A stretch of 59,102 nucleotides of DNA from JBOGOC01 sp050747525 (lineage in GTDB: Bacteria > Acidobacteriota > Polarisedimenticolia > JACPZX01 > DASXTC01), in assembly GCA_050747525.1 (NCBI GenBank), contig JBOGOC010000118.1:1-59102 (forward strand). The letters run 5' to 3'. The position numbers were made by a program, and so were the translations under genes. Positions within the stretch are counted from its first letter, which is position 1; every line of letters starts with the position of its first letter. Below are positions 1 through 9,202 of this stretch, piece by piece. Below the pieces are notes generated by a model, which did no database searches, was not told the DNA's origin, and was given only the letters and a program-made list of their open reading frames with translations.

Positions 1-34
1 GTGGCTGCGAGCCGACTCACGCGAGGCCGGGGGT

Positions 35-117
35 GAGGAGGGAATGGAGCGAGTGCGGCGTGGCCAACGCCACGCCGCCGAGCGCGCCTCGGAGACCTCT
101 CCCCGCCCCCGGCCGCC
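35..117. repeat. Partial copy of a nested palindromic intergenic repeat
   Basis: This stretch closely matches the right half of the complete element at 19604-19786. Both contain the hairpin GGCGTGGC-CAAC-GCCACGCC followed by GAGCGCGCCTCGGAGACC and a C-rich end. The matching left arm would lie outside the window, so this copy cannot be judged complete. It lies just downstream of the minus-strand operon that ends at 147 and may help end transcription there, which is inference. Confidence 0.7.
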
Positions 118-146
118 ATGGAAGCTGGAACACAGCCGGGACGCCG

Positions 147-575
147 TCAGCGGCCGCCTTTGCGGCGGACTTCGATGAGGCCGGCGTCGATCAGCTCGTG
201 CACGATCCGCTCGGCCTCCACCGGGCTGAGCCCAGCCAGCAGGCGCACTTCCTCGAGGTTGGAAGACCCGTCCACGCGCGAGATCACCTTCCACTGAGCC
301 GGGGAAAGCGAGAGCGCGTTGAAGTCGAGCCCGCCGATCAGGCGGGGGACGTCCACCATGAAATTGAGCGCTGCCCGTCCGCTGACCCCCTCGGCCGCCA
401 TCTCCTCGGCGGGAAACGCCTGCTGCGAGACCAGGTTCACCAGCCGCACCGCACCCCCTTCCTCGCGCCGCCAGTACTTGTGGAACGCGGGGCACTCGAA
501 CACGCGATCGTTGTTGGCCTTCAGGGGGACCTTGTCCTGGCCGTGCGCCGGGTCGGGACAGCGGTAGACGCTCAT
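147..575 (-). CDS. Small hypothetical protein with a winged-helix-like C-terminus
   Basis: A 142-residue protein of unknown function. The N-terminus has two short Cys/His patches (YRCPDPAHG and FECPAFHKYW), which could bind metal. The C-terminal 70 residues look helical and resemble a small winged-helix fold (LSPAQWKVISRVDGSSNLEE, then a segment ending DAGLIEVRR). This is similar in style to the short helix-turn-helix segments of DUF4388-type proteins, but I do not recognise a family. The ATG overlaps the ppdK stop as ATGA, so it is probably translated together with ppdK as the last gene of the recO-glyQ-glyS-ppdK run. Confidence 0.7.
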   Translation of the reverse strand: MSVYRCPDPAHGQDKVPLKANNDRVFECPAFHKYWRREEGGAVRLVNLVSQQAFPAEEMAAEGVSGRAALNFMVDVPRLIGGLDFNALSLSPAQWKVISRVDGSSNLEEVRLLAGLSPVEAERIVHELIDAGLIEVRRKGGR

Positions 576-3319
576 GGCCTGCGCGGCGCCTGCCGAGGCC
601 GCGCGAGGGCCGCCTGGGCCGCGGCCAGCCGCGCCACCGGGATCCGGTAGGGAGAGCAGGACACGTAGTCCAGCCCGGCGTCATGGAAGAAGACCACCGA
701 CGCGGGGTCCCCGCCGTGCTCGCCGCACACCCCCACCTTCAGGCCGGGATTGGTCTCGCGGCCGCCGCGCACCGCCATCAGCACCAGCTGCCCCACGCCG
801 GATCGATCCACCGACTGGAACGGATCCCCGGGCAGGATCCGATCGGCGATGTACTGCGGCAGGAAGTTGCGCGTGTCGTCGCGGCTGTACCCGAAGGTCA
901 TCTGCGTCAGGTCGTTCGTGCCGAAGGAGAAGAACTGAGCGGTGCGCGCGATGTCGGACGCCACCAGGCAGGCCCGCGGCACCTCGATCATGGTCCCCAC
1001 CAGGTAGGCGACCTCGCGGCCGCGCTCCTTCATCACCGTGCCGGCCACGCTGACCGTCATGTCGCGCAGGCGACGCAGCTCTTCGAAGGTCCCCACCAGC
1101 GGGTGCATCACCTCGGGCTCGACCTCCACCCCCGCGTCGGCCGCCTCGCAGGCGGCCTCGAAGATGGCGCGCACCTGCATCTCGTAGATCTCGGGATAGG
1201 TCAGGCCCAGCCGGCAGCCCCGGTGACCCAGCATCGGGTTGGCCTCGCTGAGGCTCTCCACGCGCTCGCGCACCTGCTGCGCGGGGACGTCCATGGCGCG
1301 CGCCACCTCTTCGATCTGCGCCGTGGCGTGGGGCAGGAACTCGTGCAGCGGGGGATCCAGCAGCCGGATGGTGACCGGCAGGCCATTCATGGCGGTGAAG
1401 ATCTCCACGAAGTCCTGCCGCTGCATGGGCAGGATCTTCTCCAGGGCCCTGCGGCGCCCCGCCTCGTCGCCGGCCAGGATCATCTCGCGCACCGCCACCA
1501 CGCGATCCGAGCCGAAGAACATGTGCTCGGTGCGGCACAGTCCGATCCCTTCCGCGCCCAGCAGCCGCGCCGCGCGCGAGTCGATCGGCGTGTCGCTGTT
1601 GGCGCGCACCTTGATCTGACGTGCGCGGTCCGCCCAGGACATGAGATCCGCGTAGTCCTGATACAGCCGGCTGGCCGACGGCTCAAGCGTGCGGTCCACC
1701 ACCACGCGCAGCACCTCGGAGGCCGAGGTCGGGAGCGCGCCCACGATCACGTCCCCGGTGGTGCCGTCGATGGAGAGGAACTCCCCCTCCTTCACGACGG
1801 TCTCTCCCACGTGGAACGACGTCCCGTCCTGGGCGATCTGGATGGCGCCGCACCCCACGATGCACGGCTTCCCCATGCCGCGCGCCACGACGGCCGCGTG
1901 CGAGGTCATCCCGCCGCGGGCCGTGAGGATCCCCACGGACGCCTCCATCCCCTTGATGTCCTCCGGCGATGTCTCGGCGCGCACCAGGATGACCGGCTCG
2001 CGCCCTGGCCCCTTCCCCTCGCGCGACATCCTGAAGGCGGCCTCGGCCGTCAGCGCCACGCGCCCGCACGCCGCGCCAGGTCCGGCGTTGAGGCCGCGCG
2101 CCAGCAGCCGCCCTTCCTTCACCGCGCGATCGCGGGCCGTGGTCTCGAAGGCGGGGGCCAGCAGATCGGTGACGCGCTCGGCATCCACGCGCTGGACGGC
2201 CTCGTCCTGCGTGATCAGCTTCTCGCGCGCCATCTCCACGGCGATCCGCACCGCCGCCTGTCCGGTGCGGGCCCCCCGGCGCGTCTGCAGCGTGAACAGC
2301 CGGTTGCGCATGATCGTGAACTCGATGTCCTGCATCTCGCGGTAGTGCTTCTCGAGACGCTGGCCGATCCCCACCAGCTCCTTGAAGATGGCGGGCATCG
2401 TCTCTTCGAGCGAGGGGAGGGACGAGCCGGCGTCCTTGCAGATGGGCTGCGGGGTGCGTATCCCCGCCACCACGTCCTCTCCTTGCGCGTTGGGCAGGAA
2501 CTCTCCGTAGATCCCCGTCTCGCCGGTGGCCGGGCTGCGCGTGAAGGCCACCCCGGTGCCGCAGTCGTCGCCCAGGTTGCCGAACACCATGGCCTGCACG
2601 TTCACCGCGGTCCCCCAGTCGTCCGGCAGCCCGTGGATGCGCCGGTACTCGCGCGCACGGTTGCCGTTCCACGAACGGAAGACCGCCTCGATGGCGCCGG
2701 TGAGCTGCTCGCGGGGATCCTCGGGAAAGGGGCGGCCGGCGTGCGTGCGGGTGATCTGCTTGTACTTCCCAATGACGTCGCGCAGCGCGGCGGGAGAAAG
2801 ATGCCGGTCCTCGGCCACCCCGGCCTGCTGCTTGGCCTCCTCCAGCGCGTGGTGGTAGTGCTCCCGCTTCACGCGCATCACCACGTCGCCGTACATCTCG
2901 ACGAGGCGGCGGTAGCAGTCCAGCGCGAATCGCTCGTTGCCCGAGGCGCGCACCAGCCCGGAGAGGGTCGCGTCGTTGAGCCCGATGTTGAGCACCGTGT
3001 CCATCATGCCCGGCATGGAGGCGCGCGCCCCCGATCGGCAGGACACCAGCAGAGGATTGGAGGCGTCCCCGAAGGCCTGCTTCATCGAGGTCTGCACCCA
3101 GGACAGGGCCTCGTCGACGGCCCCCTGAAGGCCCTTCGGATACCCGCCGGCCGCGAGATAGTCGAGGCAGACCTCGGTGGTGATGGTGAAACCGGGCGGG
3201 ACCGGAAGCCCCAGATTGCTCATCTCGGCGAGGTTCGCCCCCTTGCCCCCCAGCAGCTCCTTCATGTCGCGGTTCCCTTCGGCCTTTCCTTCGCCGAAGA
3301 GGTACACCATTTTTTTCAT
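572..3319 (-). CDS. ppdK: Pyruvate, phosphate dikinase
   Basis: Interconverts pyruvate, ATP and phosphate with phosphoenolpyruvate, AMP and diphosphate in the cytoplasm. The 915-residue length is normal for the family. The N-terminal nucleotide-binding domain opens with GGKGANLAEMSNLGLPVPPG. The swivelling phosphohistidine domain carries GGMTSHAAVVARG with the catalytic His near residue 474. The C-terminal PEP-binding barrel has LLDPPLHEFLP and GVCGEHGGDP with the active-site Cys near 865. The start is MKKMVYLFGEG, and its ATG overlaps the glyS stop by four bases. Linkage to glyQS suggests housekeeping co-expression rather than a dedicated carbon pathway. The long open frame on the opposite strand is a high-GC artefact. 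Confidence 0.97.
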   Translation of the reverse strand: MKKMVYLFGEGKAEGNRDMKELLGGKGANLAEMSNLGLPVPPGFTITTEVCLDYLAAGGYPKGLQGAVDEALSWVQTSMKQAFGDASNPLLVSCRSGARASMPGMMDTVLNIGLNDATLSGLVRASGNERFALDCYRRLVEMYGDVVMRVKREHYHHALEEAKQQAGVAEDRHLSPAALRDVIGKYKQITRTHAGRPFPEDPREQLTGAIEAVFRSWNGNRAREYRRIHGLPDDWGTAVNVQAMVFGNLGDDCGTGVAFTRSPATGETGIYGEFLPNAQGEDVVAGIRTPQPICKDAGSSLPSLEETMPAIFKELVGIGQRLEKHYREMQDIEFTIMRNRLFTLQTRRGARTGQAAVRIAVEMAREKLITQDEAVQRVDAERVTDLLAPAFETTARDRAVKEGRLLARGLNAGPGAACGRVALTAEAAFRMSREGKGPGREPVILVRAETSPEDIKGMEASVGILTARGGMTSHAAVVARGMGKPCIVGCGAIQIAQDGTSFHVGETVVKEGEFLSIDGTTGDVIVGALPTSASEVLRVVVDRTLEPSASRLYQDYADLMSWADRARQIKVRANSDTPIDSRAARLLGAEGIGLCRTEHMFFGSDRVVAVREMILAGDEAGRRRALEKILPMQRQDFVEIFTAMNGLPVTIRLLDPPLHEFLPHATAQIEEVARAMDVPAQQVRERVESLSEANPMLGHRGCRLGLTYPEIYEMQVRAIFEAACEAADAGVEVEPEVMHPLVGTFEELRRLRDMTVSVAGTVMKERGREVAYLVGTMIEVPRACLVASDIARTAQFFSFGTNDLTQMTFGYSRDDTRNFLPQYIADRILPGDPFQSVDRSGVGQLVLMAVRGGRETNPGLKVGVCGEHGGDPASVVFFHDAGLDYVSCSPYRIPVARLAAAQAALARPRQAPRRP

Positions 3320-5493
3320 GCACTCCTCGCTGACATGTCCCCTTCCACCACGATCTCGGAAAAGTCGGCCACCCGGCTCAGCAGCCCCAGCAGGCCCTGC
3401 AGCAGGGCCAGCCGGTTGCGGCGCACCCCTTCGTCGGGAGCCATCACCAGCACCTTGTCGAAGAACCGATCCACCTGGGGCCTCAGCGACGCGATGTCGC
3501 GCAGGGCCTGCTCGTAGTCTCCTTCCGCGATCCGCTGCTCCAGCGCCGTCCCTACCCGCGTGACGGCGGCATGCAGGTCACGTTCCTCCGCGTCGGTCAT
3601 GCGCCCCGCCTCGACCACCGCGCCGTCGAGCGCGATCCCCTTCTGGCCGGCCTGCGCCAGGATGTTGCGGATGCGCTTGGCCGACGTCGCCAGCGCCAGG
3701 AAGTCCTGCTCGTGGGCCGGGCCCCGCACGTTGGTCAGGGCACGCGCCCGCCGCCAGGCTTCTCCCACCGCGTCGAAGCCGCTGGCCAGCACCGCGCGCG
3801 CCGTGTCGAAGCGATGCCCGTCCTCCTCCAGGAGGAAGCGCAGCCGCTGTGCCACGAAGTCCACCATCTGATTAAGCGTCGCCTCCGGGTCGGCGGCGGC
3901 GATCCCCTGTCCCCCGTAGCCGCGCAGCGCCTCGTCGAGCGACCTGCGCAGCGGAGGCGTGGCCGAGCTCTCCGCCAAGGGAGGCCGCACCAGCAGCAGG
4001 CAGATCCCCATCGCGGCGCGGCGCAGGCCGTAGGGATCGGCCGACCCTTTCGGGATGAGCCCCAGCGCGAAGCACCCCGCCAGCAGATCCATCTTGTCCG
4101 CGAGGGCCAGCAGGGCTCCGGGGCGCGTGGCCGGGCGGGCCCCCTGCGGCGAGACGGGAAGGTAATGCTCTTCGATGGCGCGGGCGACCCCCTCGGGGAG
4201 CTTCTCGTGGCGCGCGTAGATCCCGCCCATGACCCCCTGCAGCTCGGGGAACTCGCCCACCATCCCCGTGGTCAGGTCGCACTTGGCGAGCCGTGCCGCC
4301 TGCCGGACCAGGGCGATGTCCTCGGTGGAGGCGCCGGACCACGACGCCAGCGCCGCCGAGAGCGACTCCAGGCGCTCCGCGCGGGAGAGATTGCTCCCCA
4401 GCTTCTCGTGGAAGGTGAGGCGCGCCAGGTCGGGGCGTCGCTCCTCGAGTGTCTTCTTCCGGTCCTCACCCCAGAAGAAACGCGCGTCGGCGAGGCGGGC
4501 CTTGAGCACCCACTCGTTGCCCCTCTGGATGTCGCCGCTCTCGTCGCGCTCCTGGTTGATGGCCGCCAGGAAGCCGGGGGCCAGGCTCCCGTCCGCCTCC
4601 TCGGCGGGAAAGTATTTCTGATGATGCCGCATGGCGGTCACGATGACGGGCTCGGGGATCTCCAGGTACTCCTTGGGAAAGTGTCCCGCCACGATGCCCG
4701 GCCACTCGGTCAGGAAGGTCAGCTCCTCCAGCAGCGCGTCGTCGGGGCGCGCCCTCCACTTCCTGGCCGCGGCCGCCTCGTCGCGGCGCACGGCGAGCCG
4801 CTCCCGCCGCTCCGCCACGACTGCCAGCACGCGCCCCCGATCCCGCAGCACCGTCTCGTACTCGCGCGCGGAGGAGATCTCGTGAGGGCCCGGGGCGAGG
4901 AACCGGTGGCCGTAGGTGAGACGCCCCGATCGCACCCCCACGAACTCGAACGGGACCACCTCGCCGTCCAGCAGCGCCACGATCCAGTGCACCGGGCGCA
5001 CGAACACGTGGCCTCGATCGCCCCACTTCATCATCTTGGGAAAGCGCATCGCGCCCAGCACGCGCGGGCACGCCTCCGCCAGGACCTCCAGCGCCGAACG
5101 CCCGGTCACGTTGCGCCGCGCGGCCACGACCTCTCCCTTGTCGCCCGCCACCCGTTCGAGCATCTCCGGATCGACCCCCTGAGCGCGGGCGAAGCCTAGA
5201 GCGGCCTTGGTCGGGCGCCCCTGGGGATCGAAGGCGGCCGACACCGGCGGACCGGTGGCCAGCACGACCCGGTCCTCTTCGCGGGCCCGGATGCCCGTGA
5301 TCCGCGCCACCAGGCGGCGCGGCCCTCCCAGCGGGGCCGGCGTGACGATCTCTCCTCCCAGTCGATCGGGGCCTCCCAGCTCCTCGAGGATCCTTCGCGT
5401 CAGATCGTCCAGCGCCGGGGGGAGCATGCCCGCCGGGATCTCCTCGCATCCCACCTCGAGCAGAAAGGTCTGCGTGGCCGCCTGCGGGCTCAC
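3316..5493 (-). CDS. glyS: Glycyl-tRNA synthetase beta subunit
   Basis: Beta subunit of the two-subunit (alpha2beta2) glycyl-tRNA synthetase, needed for tRNA recognition and charging. The protein has about 725 residues if translation starts at GTG 5493. It then begins SPQAATQTFLLEVGCEEIPA, and the LLEVGCEEIPAG motif is the usual N-terminus of GlyS. The FPKMMKWGDRGHVFVRPVHW and ALADKMDLLAGCFALG segments are also typical. The GTG start overlaps the glyQ stop (GTGA), and the stop overlaps the ppdK start (ATGA). The open frame continues upstream across glyQ, but that extension is a shadow and is not included. Confidence 0.96.
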   Translation of the reverse strand: MSPQAATQTFLLEVGCEEIPAGMLPPALDDLTRRILEELGGPDRLGGEIVTPAPLGGPRRLVARITGIRAREEDRVVLATGPPVSAAFDPQGRPTKAALGFARAQGVDPEMLERVAGDKGEVVAARRNVTGRSALEVLAEACPRVLGAMRFPKMMKWGDRGHVFVRPVHWIVALLDGEVVPFEFVGVRSGRLTYGHRFLAPGPHEISSAREYETVLRDRGRVLAVVAERRERLAVRRDEAAAARKWRARPDDALLEELTFLTEWPGIVAGHFPKEYLEIPEPVIVTAMRHHQKYFPAEEADGSLAPGFLAAINQERDESGDIQRGNEWVLKARLADARFFWGEDRKKTLEERRPDLARLTFHEKLGSNLSRAERLESLSAALASWSGASTEDIALVRQAARLAKCDLTTGMVGEFPELQGVMGGIYARHEKLPEGVARAIEEHYLPVSPQGARPATRPGALLALADKMDLLAGCFALGLIPKGSADPYGLRRAAMGICLLLVRPPLAESSATPPLRRSLDEALRGYGGQGIAAADPEATLNQMVDFVAQRLRFLLEEDGHRFDTARAVLASGFDAVGEAWRRARALTNVRGPAHEQDFLALATSAKRIRNILAQAGQKGIALDGAVVEAGRMTDAEERDLHAAVTRVGTALEQRIAEGDYEQALRDIASLRPQVDRFFDKVLVMAPDEGVRRNRLALLQGLLGLLSRVADFSEIVVEGDMSARSA

Positions 5494-6392
5494 GAGGTCC
5501 TCGCCGCGAGCAGGGGGAACCCCTGCTCGGCGCGCGCCGCCAGGAAGGCCTTGGCGCACCCGGCCGCCAGACGGCGCACCCGGCCGATCCACGCCGTGCG
5601 CTCGGCCACTCCCAGGGCACCGCGGGCGTCGAGCAGATTGAACAGGTGCGAGCACTTGAGGCAGGCGTCGTAGGCGGGAGCCACCGCCCCGTGCTCGAGG
5701 AGCCTCCTGGCCTCGGCCTCGTGCATCTCGAACATGCGCCGCGTGGCGTCCACGTCGGCCAGCTCGAATCCGTGGCGCGACAGCTCGGCTTCTTCCCGGC
5801 GGCGCACCTCGCCATACGTGATGAAGCGTCTCGGCTCGCCCGAAGGATGCGGTGCCCACGGCAGGTCGAAGATATTGTCGATGTTGTTCAGGAACATCGC
5901 GATGCGCTCGATGCCGTAGGTGATCTCCGCCGAGATCGAATCCAGCTCGATGCCGCCGCACTGCTGGAAGTACGTGAACTGGGTGATCTCCATCCCGTCG
6001 CACAGCACCTGCCAGCCCACGCCGGCAGCCCCCAGCGTGGGGGACTCCCAGTTGTCCTCCTCGAAGCGGATGTCGTGGCGGGCCGGATCGATGCCGAACG
6101 CGCGCAACGACTCGAGGTAGATCTGCTGCACGTCGGCTGGGGACGGCTTCAGGATGACCTGGTACTGGAAGTACTTTCCGAGGCGGAAGGGGTTCTCGCC
6201 GTAACGCCCGTCGGCCGGGCGGCGCGATGGCTGAACGTAGGCCACCTTCCACGGCTCGGGGCCCAGGACGCGGAAGAAGGTGTCGGGGGTCATGGTGCCG
6301 GCCCCCACTTCCACGTCGTAGGGCTGGGCGATCAGGCATCCCTGCCCCGCCCAGTAGCGCTCCAGCGCCAGGATCAGCTCCTGCAGGATCAC
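5490..6392 (-). CDS. glyQ: Glycyl-tRNA synthetase alpha subunit
   Basis: Alpha (catalytic) subunit of the heterotetrameric glycyl-tRNA synthetase. It is 300 residues long, normal for GlyQ. Diagnostic stretches include CLIAQPYDVEVGAGTMTP, YVQPSRRPADGRYGENP, RFEEDNWESPTLGAAGVGW and ITYGIERIAMFL. The start is GTG at 6392, preceded by a strong GGGAGG ribosome binding site seven bases upstream. The longer open frame would add about 80 residues absent from the family. The GTG overlaps the recO stop (GTGA). Confidence 0.97.
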   Translation of the reverse strand: MILQELILALERYWAGQGCLIAQPYDVEVGAGTMTPDTFFRVLGPEPWKVAYVQPSRRPADGRYGENPFRLGKYFQYQVILKPSPADVQQIYLESLRAFGIDPARHDIRFEEDNWESPTLGAAGVGWQVLCDGMEITQFTYFQQCGGIELDSISAEITYGIERIAMFLNNIDNIFDLPWAPHPSGEPRRFITYGEVRRREEAELSRHGFELADVDATRRMFEMHEAEARRLLEHGAVAPAYDACLKCSHLFNLLDARGALGVAERTAWIGRVRRLAAGCAKAFLAARAEQGFPLLAARTS

Positions 6393-7174
6393 GCGCTCAC
6401 CTCCCGCAACGTCTCTCTCAGGAACCGTGTAGATCGGAAGGGCTGGCCGACGAAGGCCGCCAGCACCGCGCTCGTGAACGCCTCGATCTCGTCCAGCACG
6501 GCCGGCTGTGCCAGAGGGGACATCCCCCCGCGGGCCTCCTCCTGCGGCGACAGGCGCCGCCAGCGCTGCATCACAGCGAGCGCGCCGGCCGGGAGACGCA
6601 GCGTGCCGCGCCCCCAGCGGCCGGTCGTGCGGCAACCCGTGCAGCGGGCGTCCCCCTGATCGTCCACATCGAGAAAGGCCCCGTCATCCAGCGGGCGGCC
6701 GCACGAGCCGCAACGGTCCAGCTCGGGCATGAGACCGTGCAGCCGCAGCGTCCAGACCTCGAAGTAGCGCGCCAGCAGGGCGGCGTCGGCTCCCGCGCGC
6801 AGCGCGTCCATCACCGATCTGACCAGCCGGTAGTAACGCCGCTCCGGCTCCCGATCCCGCACGAAGGTATCCACCACCTCCGCCACGTATCCCAGCAGCA
6901 TGGCCGATCGCAGGTTCTGGTACAGGCAGAACGAGCCGTCCAGGAGCTCGCACGCGTCGAGGCGGGCCAGATCGCGCCCTTCCTTCTCGAACCAGGTGAC
7001 GCGCACCCGGCTGAGACGCTCGAGCTTCCCCCCGAAGCGGCGATGGCTCTTCGCGGCGGACGCCGCCACCCCGCTGACTTTTCCTTCGTCTTCAGTGAAC
7101 AGGACCACGAGGCGGTCGGCCTCCCGCATCCGGCGCACATCGATGACGAAGGCCTCTGAGGTCTTGAGAGGCAC
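6389..7174 (-). CDS. recO: DNA repair protein RecO
   Basis: RecF-pathway mediator that binds ssDNA and helps load RecA onto SSB-coated DNA. The N-terminus (PLKTSEAFVIDVRRMREADR, an OB-fold start) and the four-cysteine zinc motif (CGSCGRP, then CTGC) identify it. The preferred start is GTG 7174, with ACGGAG five bases upstream, giving 261 residues. An upstream ATG at 7213 would add 13 residues that look unrelated to the family. It heads the coupled run recO-glyQ-glyS-ppdK. In many bacteria recO directly follows era; here an HNH gene intervenes. Confidence 0.9.
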   Translation of the reverse strand: MPLKTSEAFVIDVRRMREADRLVVLFTEDEGKVSGVAASAAKSHRRFGGKLERLSRVRVTWFEKEGRDLARLDACELLDGSFCLYQNLRSAMLLGYVAEVVDTFVRDREPERRYYRLVRSVMDALRAGADAALLARYFEVWTLRLHGLMPELDRCGSCGRPLDDGAFLDVDDQGDARCTGCRTTGRWGRGTLRLPAGALAVMQRWRRLSPQEEARGGMSPLAQPAVLDEIEAFTSAVLAAFVGQPFRSTRFLRETLREVSA

Positions 7175-7203
7175 GCGGACTCCGTCGTTGCGGAAAGCAC
7201 CGC

Positions 7204-7212
7204 AGTCTAGCA
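7204..7212 (-). promoter_or_regulatory. Candidate extended -10 promoter of recO
   Basis: On the minus strand the bases read TGCTAGACT, an extended -10 element (TGn plus TAGACT) about 30 bases before the recO start. No good -35 hexamer is seen at the normal distance, as is usual for extended -10 promoters. It would let the recO operon be transcribed independently of the damaged HNH gene upstream. Confidence 0.4.
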
Positions 7213-7234
7213 CAGGGCCAGCGCCTCCCCTGGT

Positions 7235-9009
7235 TCATCGATCTGCAGGGACGCGAAGCTCGTTGGCGAAGCATTCAGCAGCACCCTCACGCCCAAGTTG
7301 CCAGGTCATCCCCAGCGGCGCCTCGCCCCTGCACGAAGCCAGCCCCTCGTGGATGCCGCGAAGATGGTGGAACTGACAAAGCACGACCTTGTTGGTCGGC
7401 CACTCGGTTCCGCCACGGGAACGGAAGGTCACATGATGCACGTGCAGGTTGCGGCGCGACGTGCATCCGGGAGCCTCACACTGGTCCCCTGCCCGGGCGA
7501 GAATCTCCTCGCGGTGACGGTTGCGCCGCCTGGTCGGGTCGATCACGTCCCAGGTGCTCACGAAGTGCTTGAGCATCTCGAACAGCCCGGCCTCTCGATG
7601 GCACTCGACACAGGTCAGAAAGTCCTCGGCAAGGCCGGCCGGGAGGTTGAGGCGCAGCGTCGTCTGGTCCAGGACGCCAGCTTCCGTCCGACCGAGGAGC
7701 ACACGCTCCAATTGCTCGATCACTCCCAGGGTGCTTCCCGGCTCGCGCCGTCGCGAGGCGTGCCACACCTTATCGGACATCGGCTCGGGTGCCTCCGCCT
7801 TCCGCGGATCTCCTGACAACGCACGCTCGCGCTGCAGAGCCCGCAGTTCTTCGCGCAGCCGCTTGATCGTGGCCGTCCGGCCTCGATGGATCCACGCTTT
7901 CTGCGCCGGCCGGCCGGCGCCCGTCCTGTTGAAGATCTGCAGCACGATCCGCGTCGCTTCCCACGACAGCTCGCCCGCTTCGTACGCCCGCTTCACGAGA
8001 GAGAATTTCCGGATCGCGCGCGCCACCCAGGCCCGGTCCTCAGCAACCGTACGCGACATCCCAAGCGCCGCTCGGCATAGTGTCCCAGGGTGTCATATCC
8101 CAGTGCCCTCCATGCCCGACGCTCTCCCATCTTCGCCAGCACCTCTCCCAGCCGAAGCTCCAGCTCGTTGTCGAGCTGCAGGAGCGCGCGCATCTGGCGA
8201 TCGAGCGATTCATGATCCCCCTGGCCTGCCATGAGCGCGAGAGCGTCGAGCTTCTCCAGGCTCGACCCGGCGAGACGCAGCGCCCACGAAGCGCTCCCGG
8301 ACCAGGGCGCACCCCGTCCATCATCCACTTTCCCGCTTGTTTCGGAGCGAGCCCGGCGAACGTCCTCGAAGACCATCGGCCGGCTGGCCAACGACTCAGC
8401 CACGAGAGCCTCCACGAACGACTCGACGGAGGCCTCGCCCCCCTCCAGAGCCCGGTACAGGCCCAGCGCCTCGTCAAACGCGACCTTCACGGCTCTGGGA
8501 ACACGCAGACGAATCTCTACCCGTTCCTCCGGATCGACGAATCCACCCGCTGAGGAGAGGCTCAACTCGCCCTTCAGGGCCGCGAGCGTCGCCCGACGTC
8601 CACGCTCAATCCAGACTTTCTCATCCGCGGCCTCCGCACCCGTGCCAATGGCCAGCGCGGCCATCAGGGACAGCGGTCGCCCCCCGTCTTCACCCGTCAC
8701 CGCGGATCGAAGAGCCTGCGATCTCTCGAAGCACTCATGAAGCGCCGCATGGTCACGGAGCCACCGGGCGCTTCTTCCGTGCCGCTCACGGCAGTAGTCC
8801 GACAGCCTGGCATAGCCGAACGCCACATGAGCCCGGGTGCGCACGATCGCTTCAGCCACATGAGCAAGGGGAACCAGCAGCTTTGCCTGCGCCGCCTTCA
8901 GCGACACCGCCACACGGTCGCCATCCTCCTCCGGGAGCCCGGCACGGTAGGGACGGGCTTCTTCAGAAAGGGTATCGATGAGCGGCAGAGCGAACGCGGG
9001 AGAGCTCAC
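7235..9009 (-). pseudogene. HNH endonuclease (DUF222/13E12-like), split by a frameshift
   Basis: Two overlapping reading frames together give one HNH-family protein of about 590 residues. The first frame (9009 to 7993, GTG start) holds an N-terminal repeat (AFGYARLSDYCRERHGRSAR) and a second copy of the same motif (ALGYDTLGHYAERRLG), where it goes out of frame. The second frame (8059 to 7235) continues exactly where the motif should go on (SRTVAEDRAWVARAIRKFSL). It ends in a clear HNH domain: CEAPGCTSRRNLHVHHV, then NKVVLCQFHH. Adding one A at about 8060 would restore a single frame. It may be a real pseudogene, two separate chains, or a sequencing error. Confidence 0.8.
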
Positions 9010-9090
9010 GCCTTCGGTGCTCCGGTGGCATTCGATTCTGGAAAGGGCGGGACGGCAGCATCGCGCTGCCGTGATCAGGTCAGTGACGTG

Positions 9091-9119
9091 ACTGTACGAT
9101 CAATCCATTCGTTTGTCAA
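9091..9119 (-). promoter_or_regulatory. Sigma-70-type promoter for the HNH gene
   Basis: On the minus strand a perfect -35 TTGACA (9119-9114) lies 17 bases from TACAGT (9096-9091). Transcription would start near 9084, about 75 bases before the GTG start of the HNH gene. Spacing and hexamers fit a housekeeping promoter well, so the HNH gene probably has its own promoter rather than relying on era. Confidence 0.6.
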
Positions 9120-9147
9120 GGCAATGATTGATATTCGTAATGGACCA

Positions 9148-9186
9148 CTCCAGCGTGGAGCCTGTGCGCTGCGCGCCACCACAGGC
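9148..9186 (-). terminator. Possible terminator hairpins after era
   Basis: Just after the era stop the minus-strand transcript can form a 7-bp stem (GCCTGTG with CACAGGC, 9160-9186) followed at once by a 5-bp stem (CTCCA with TGGAG). There is no clear run of U, so the ending may be inefficient or Rho-dependent. The placement between era and the separate HNH promoter is the main support. Confidence 0.3.
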
Positions 9187-9202
9187 CAAGCGACACGGCC
9201 GG

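Noticed and set aside
683..3517. Long open frame on the plus strand opposite ppdK
   Set aside because: It is the antisense of a clear ppdK gene and has Arg/His/Gly-rich content typical of high-GC shadows; no domain is recognisable.
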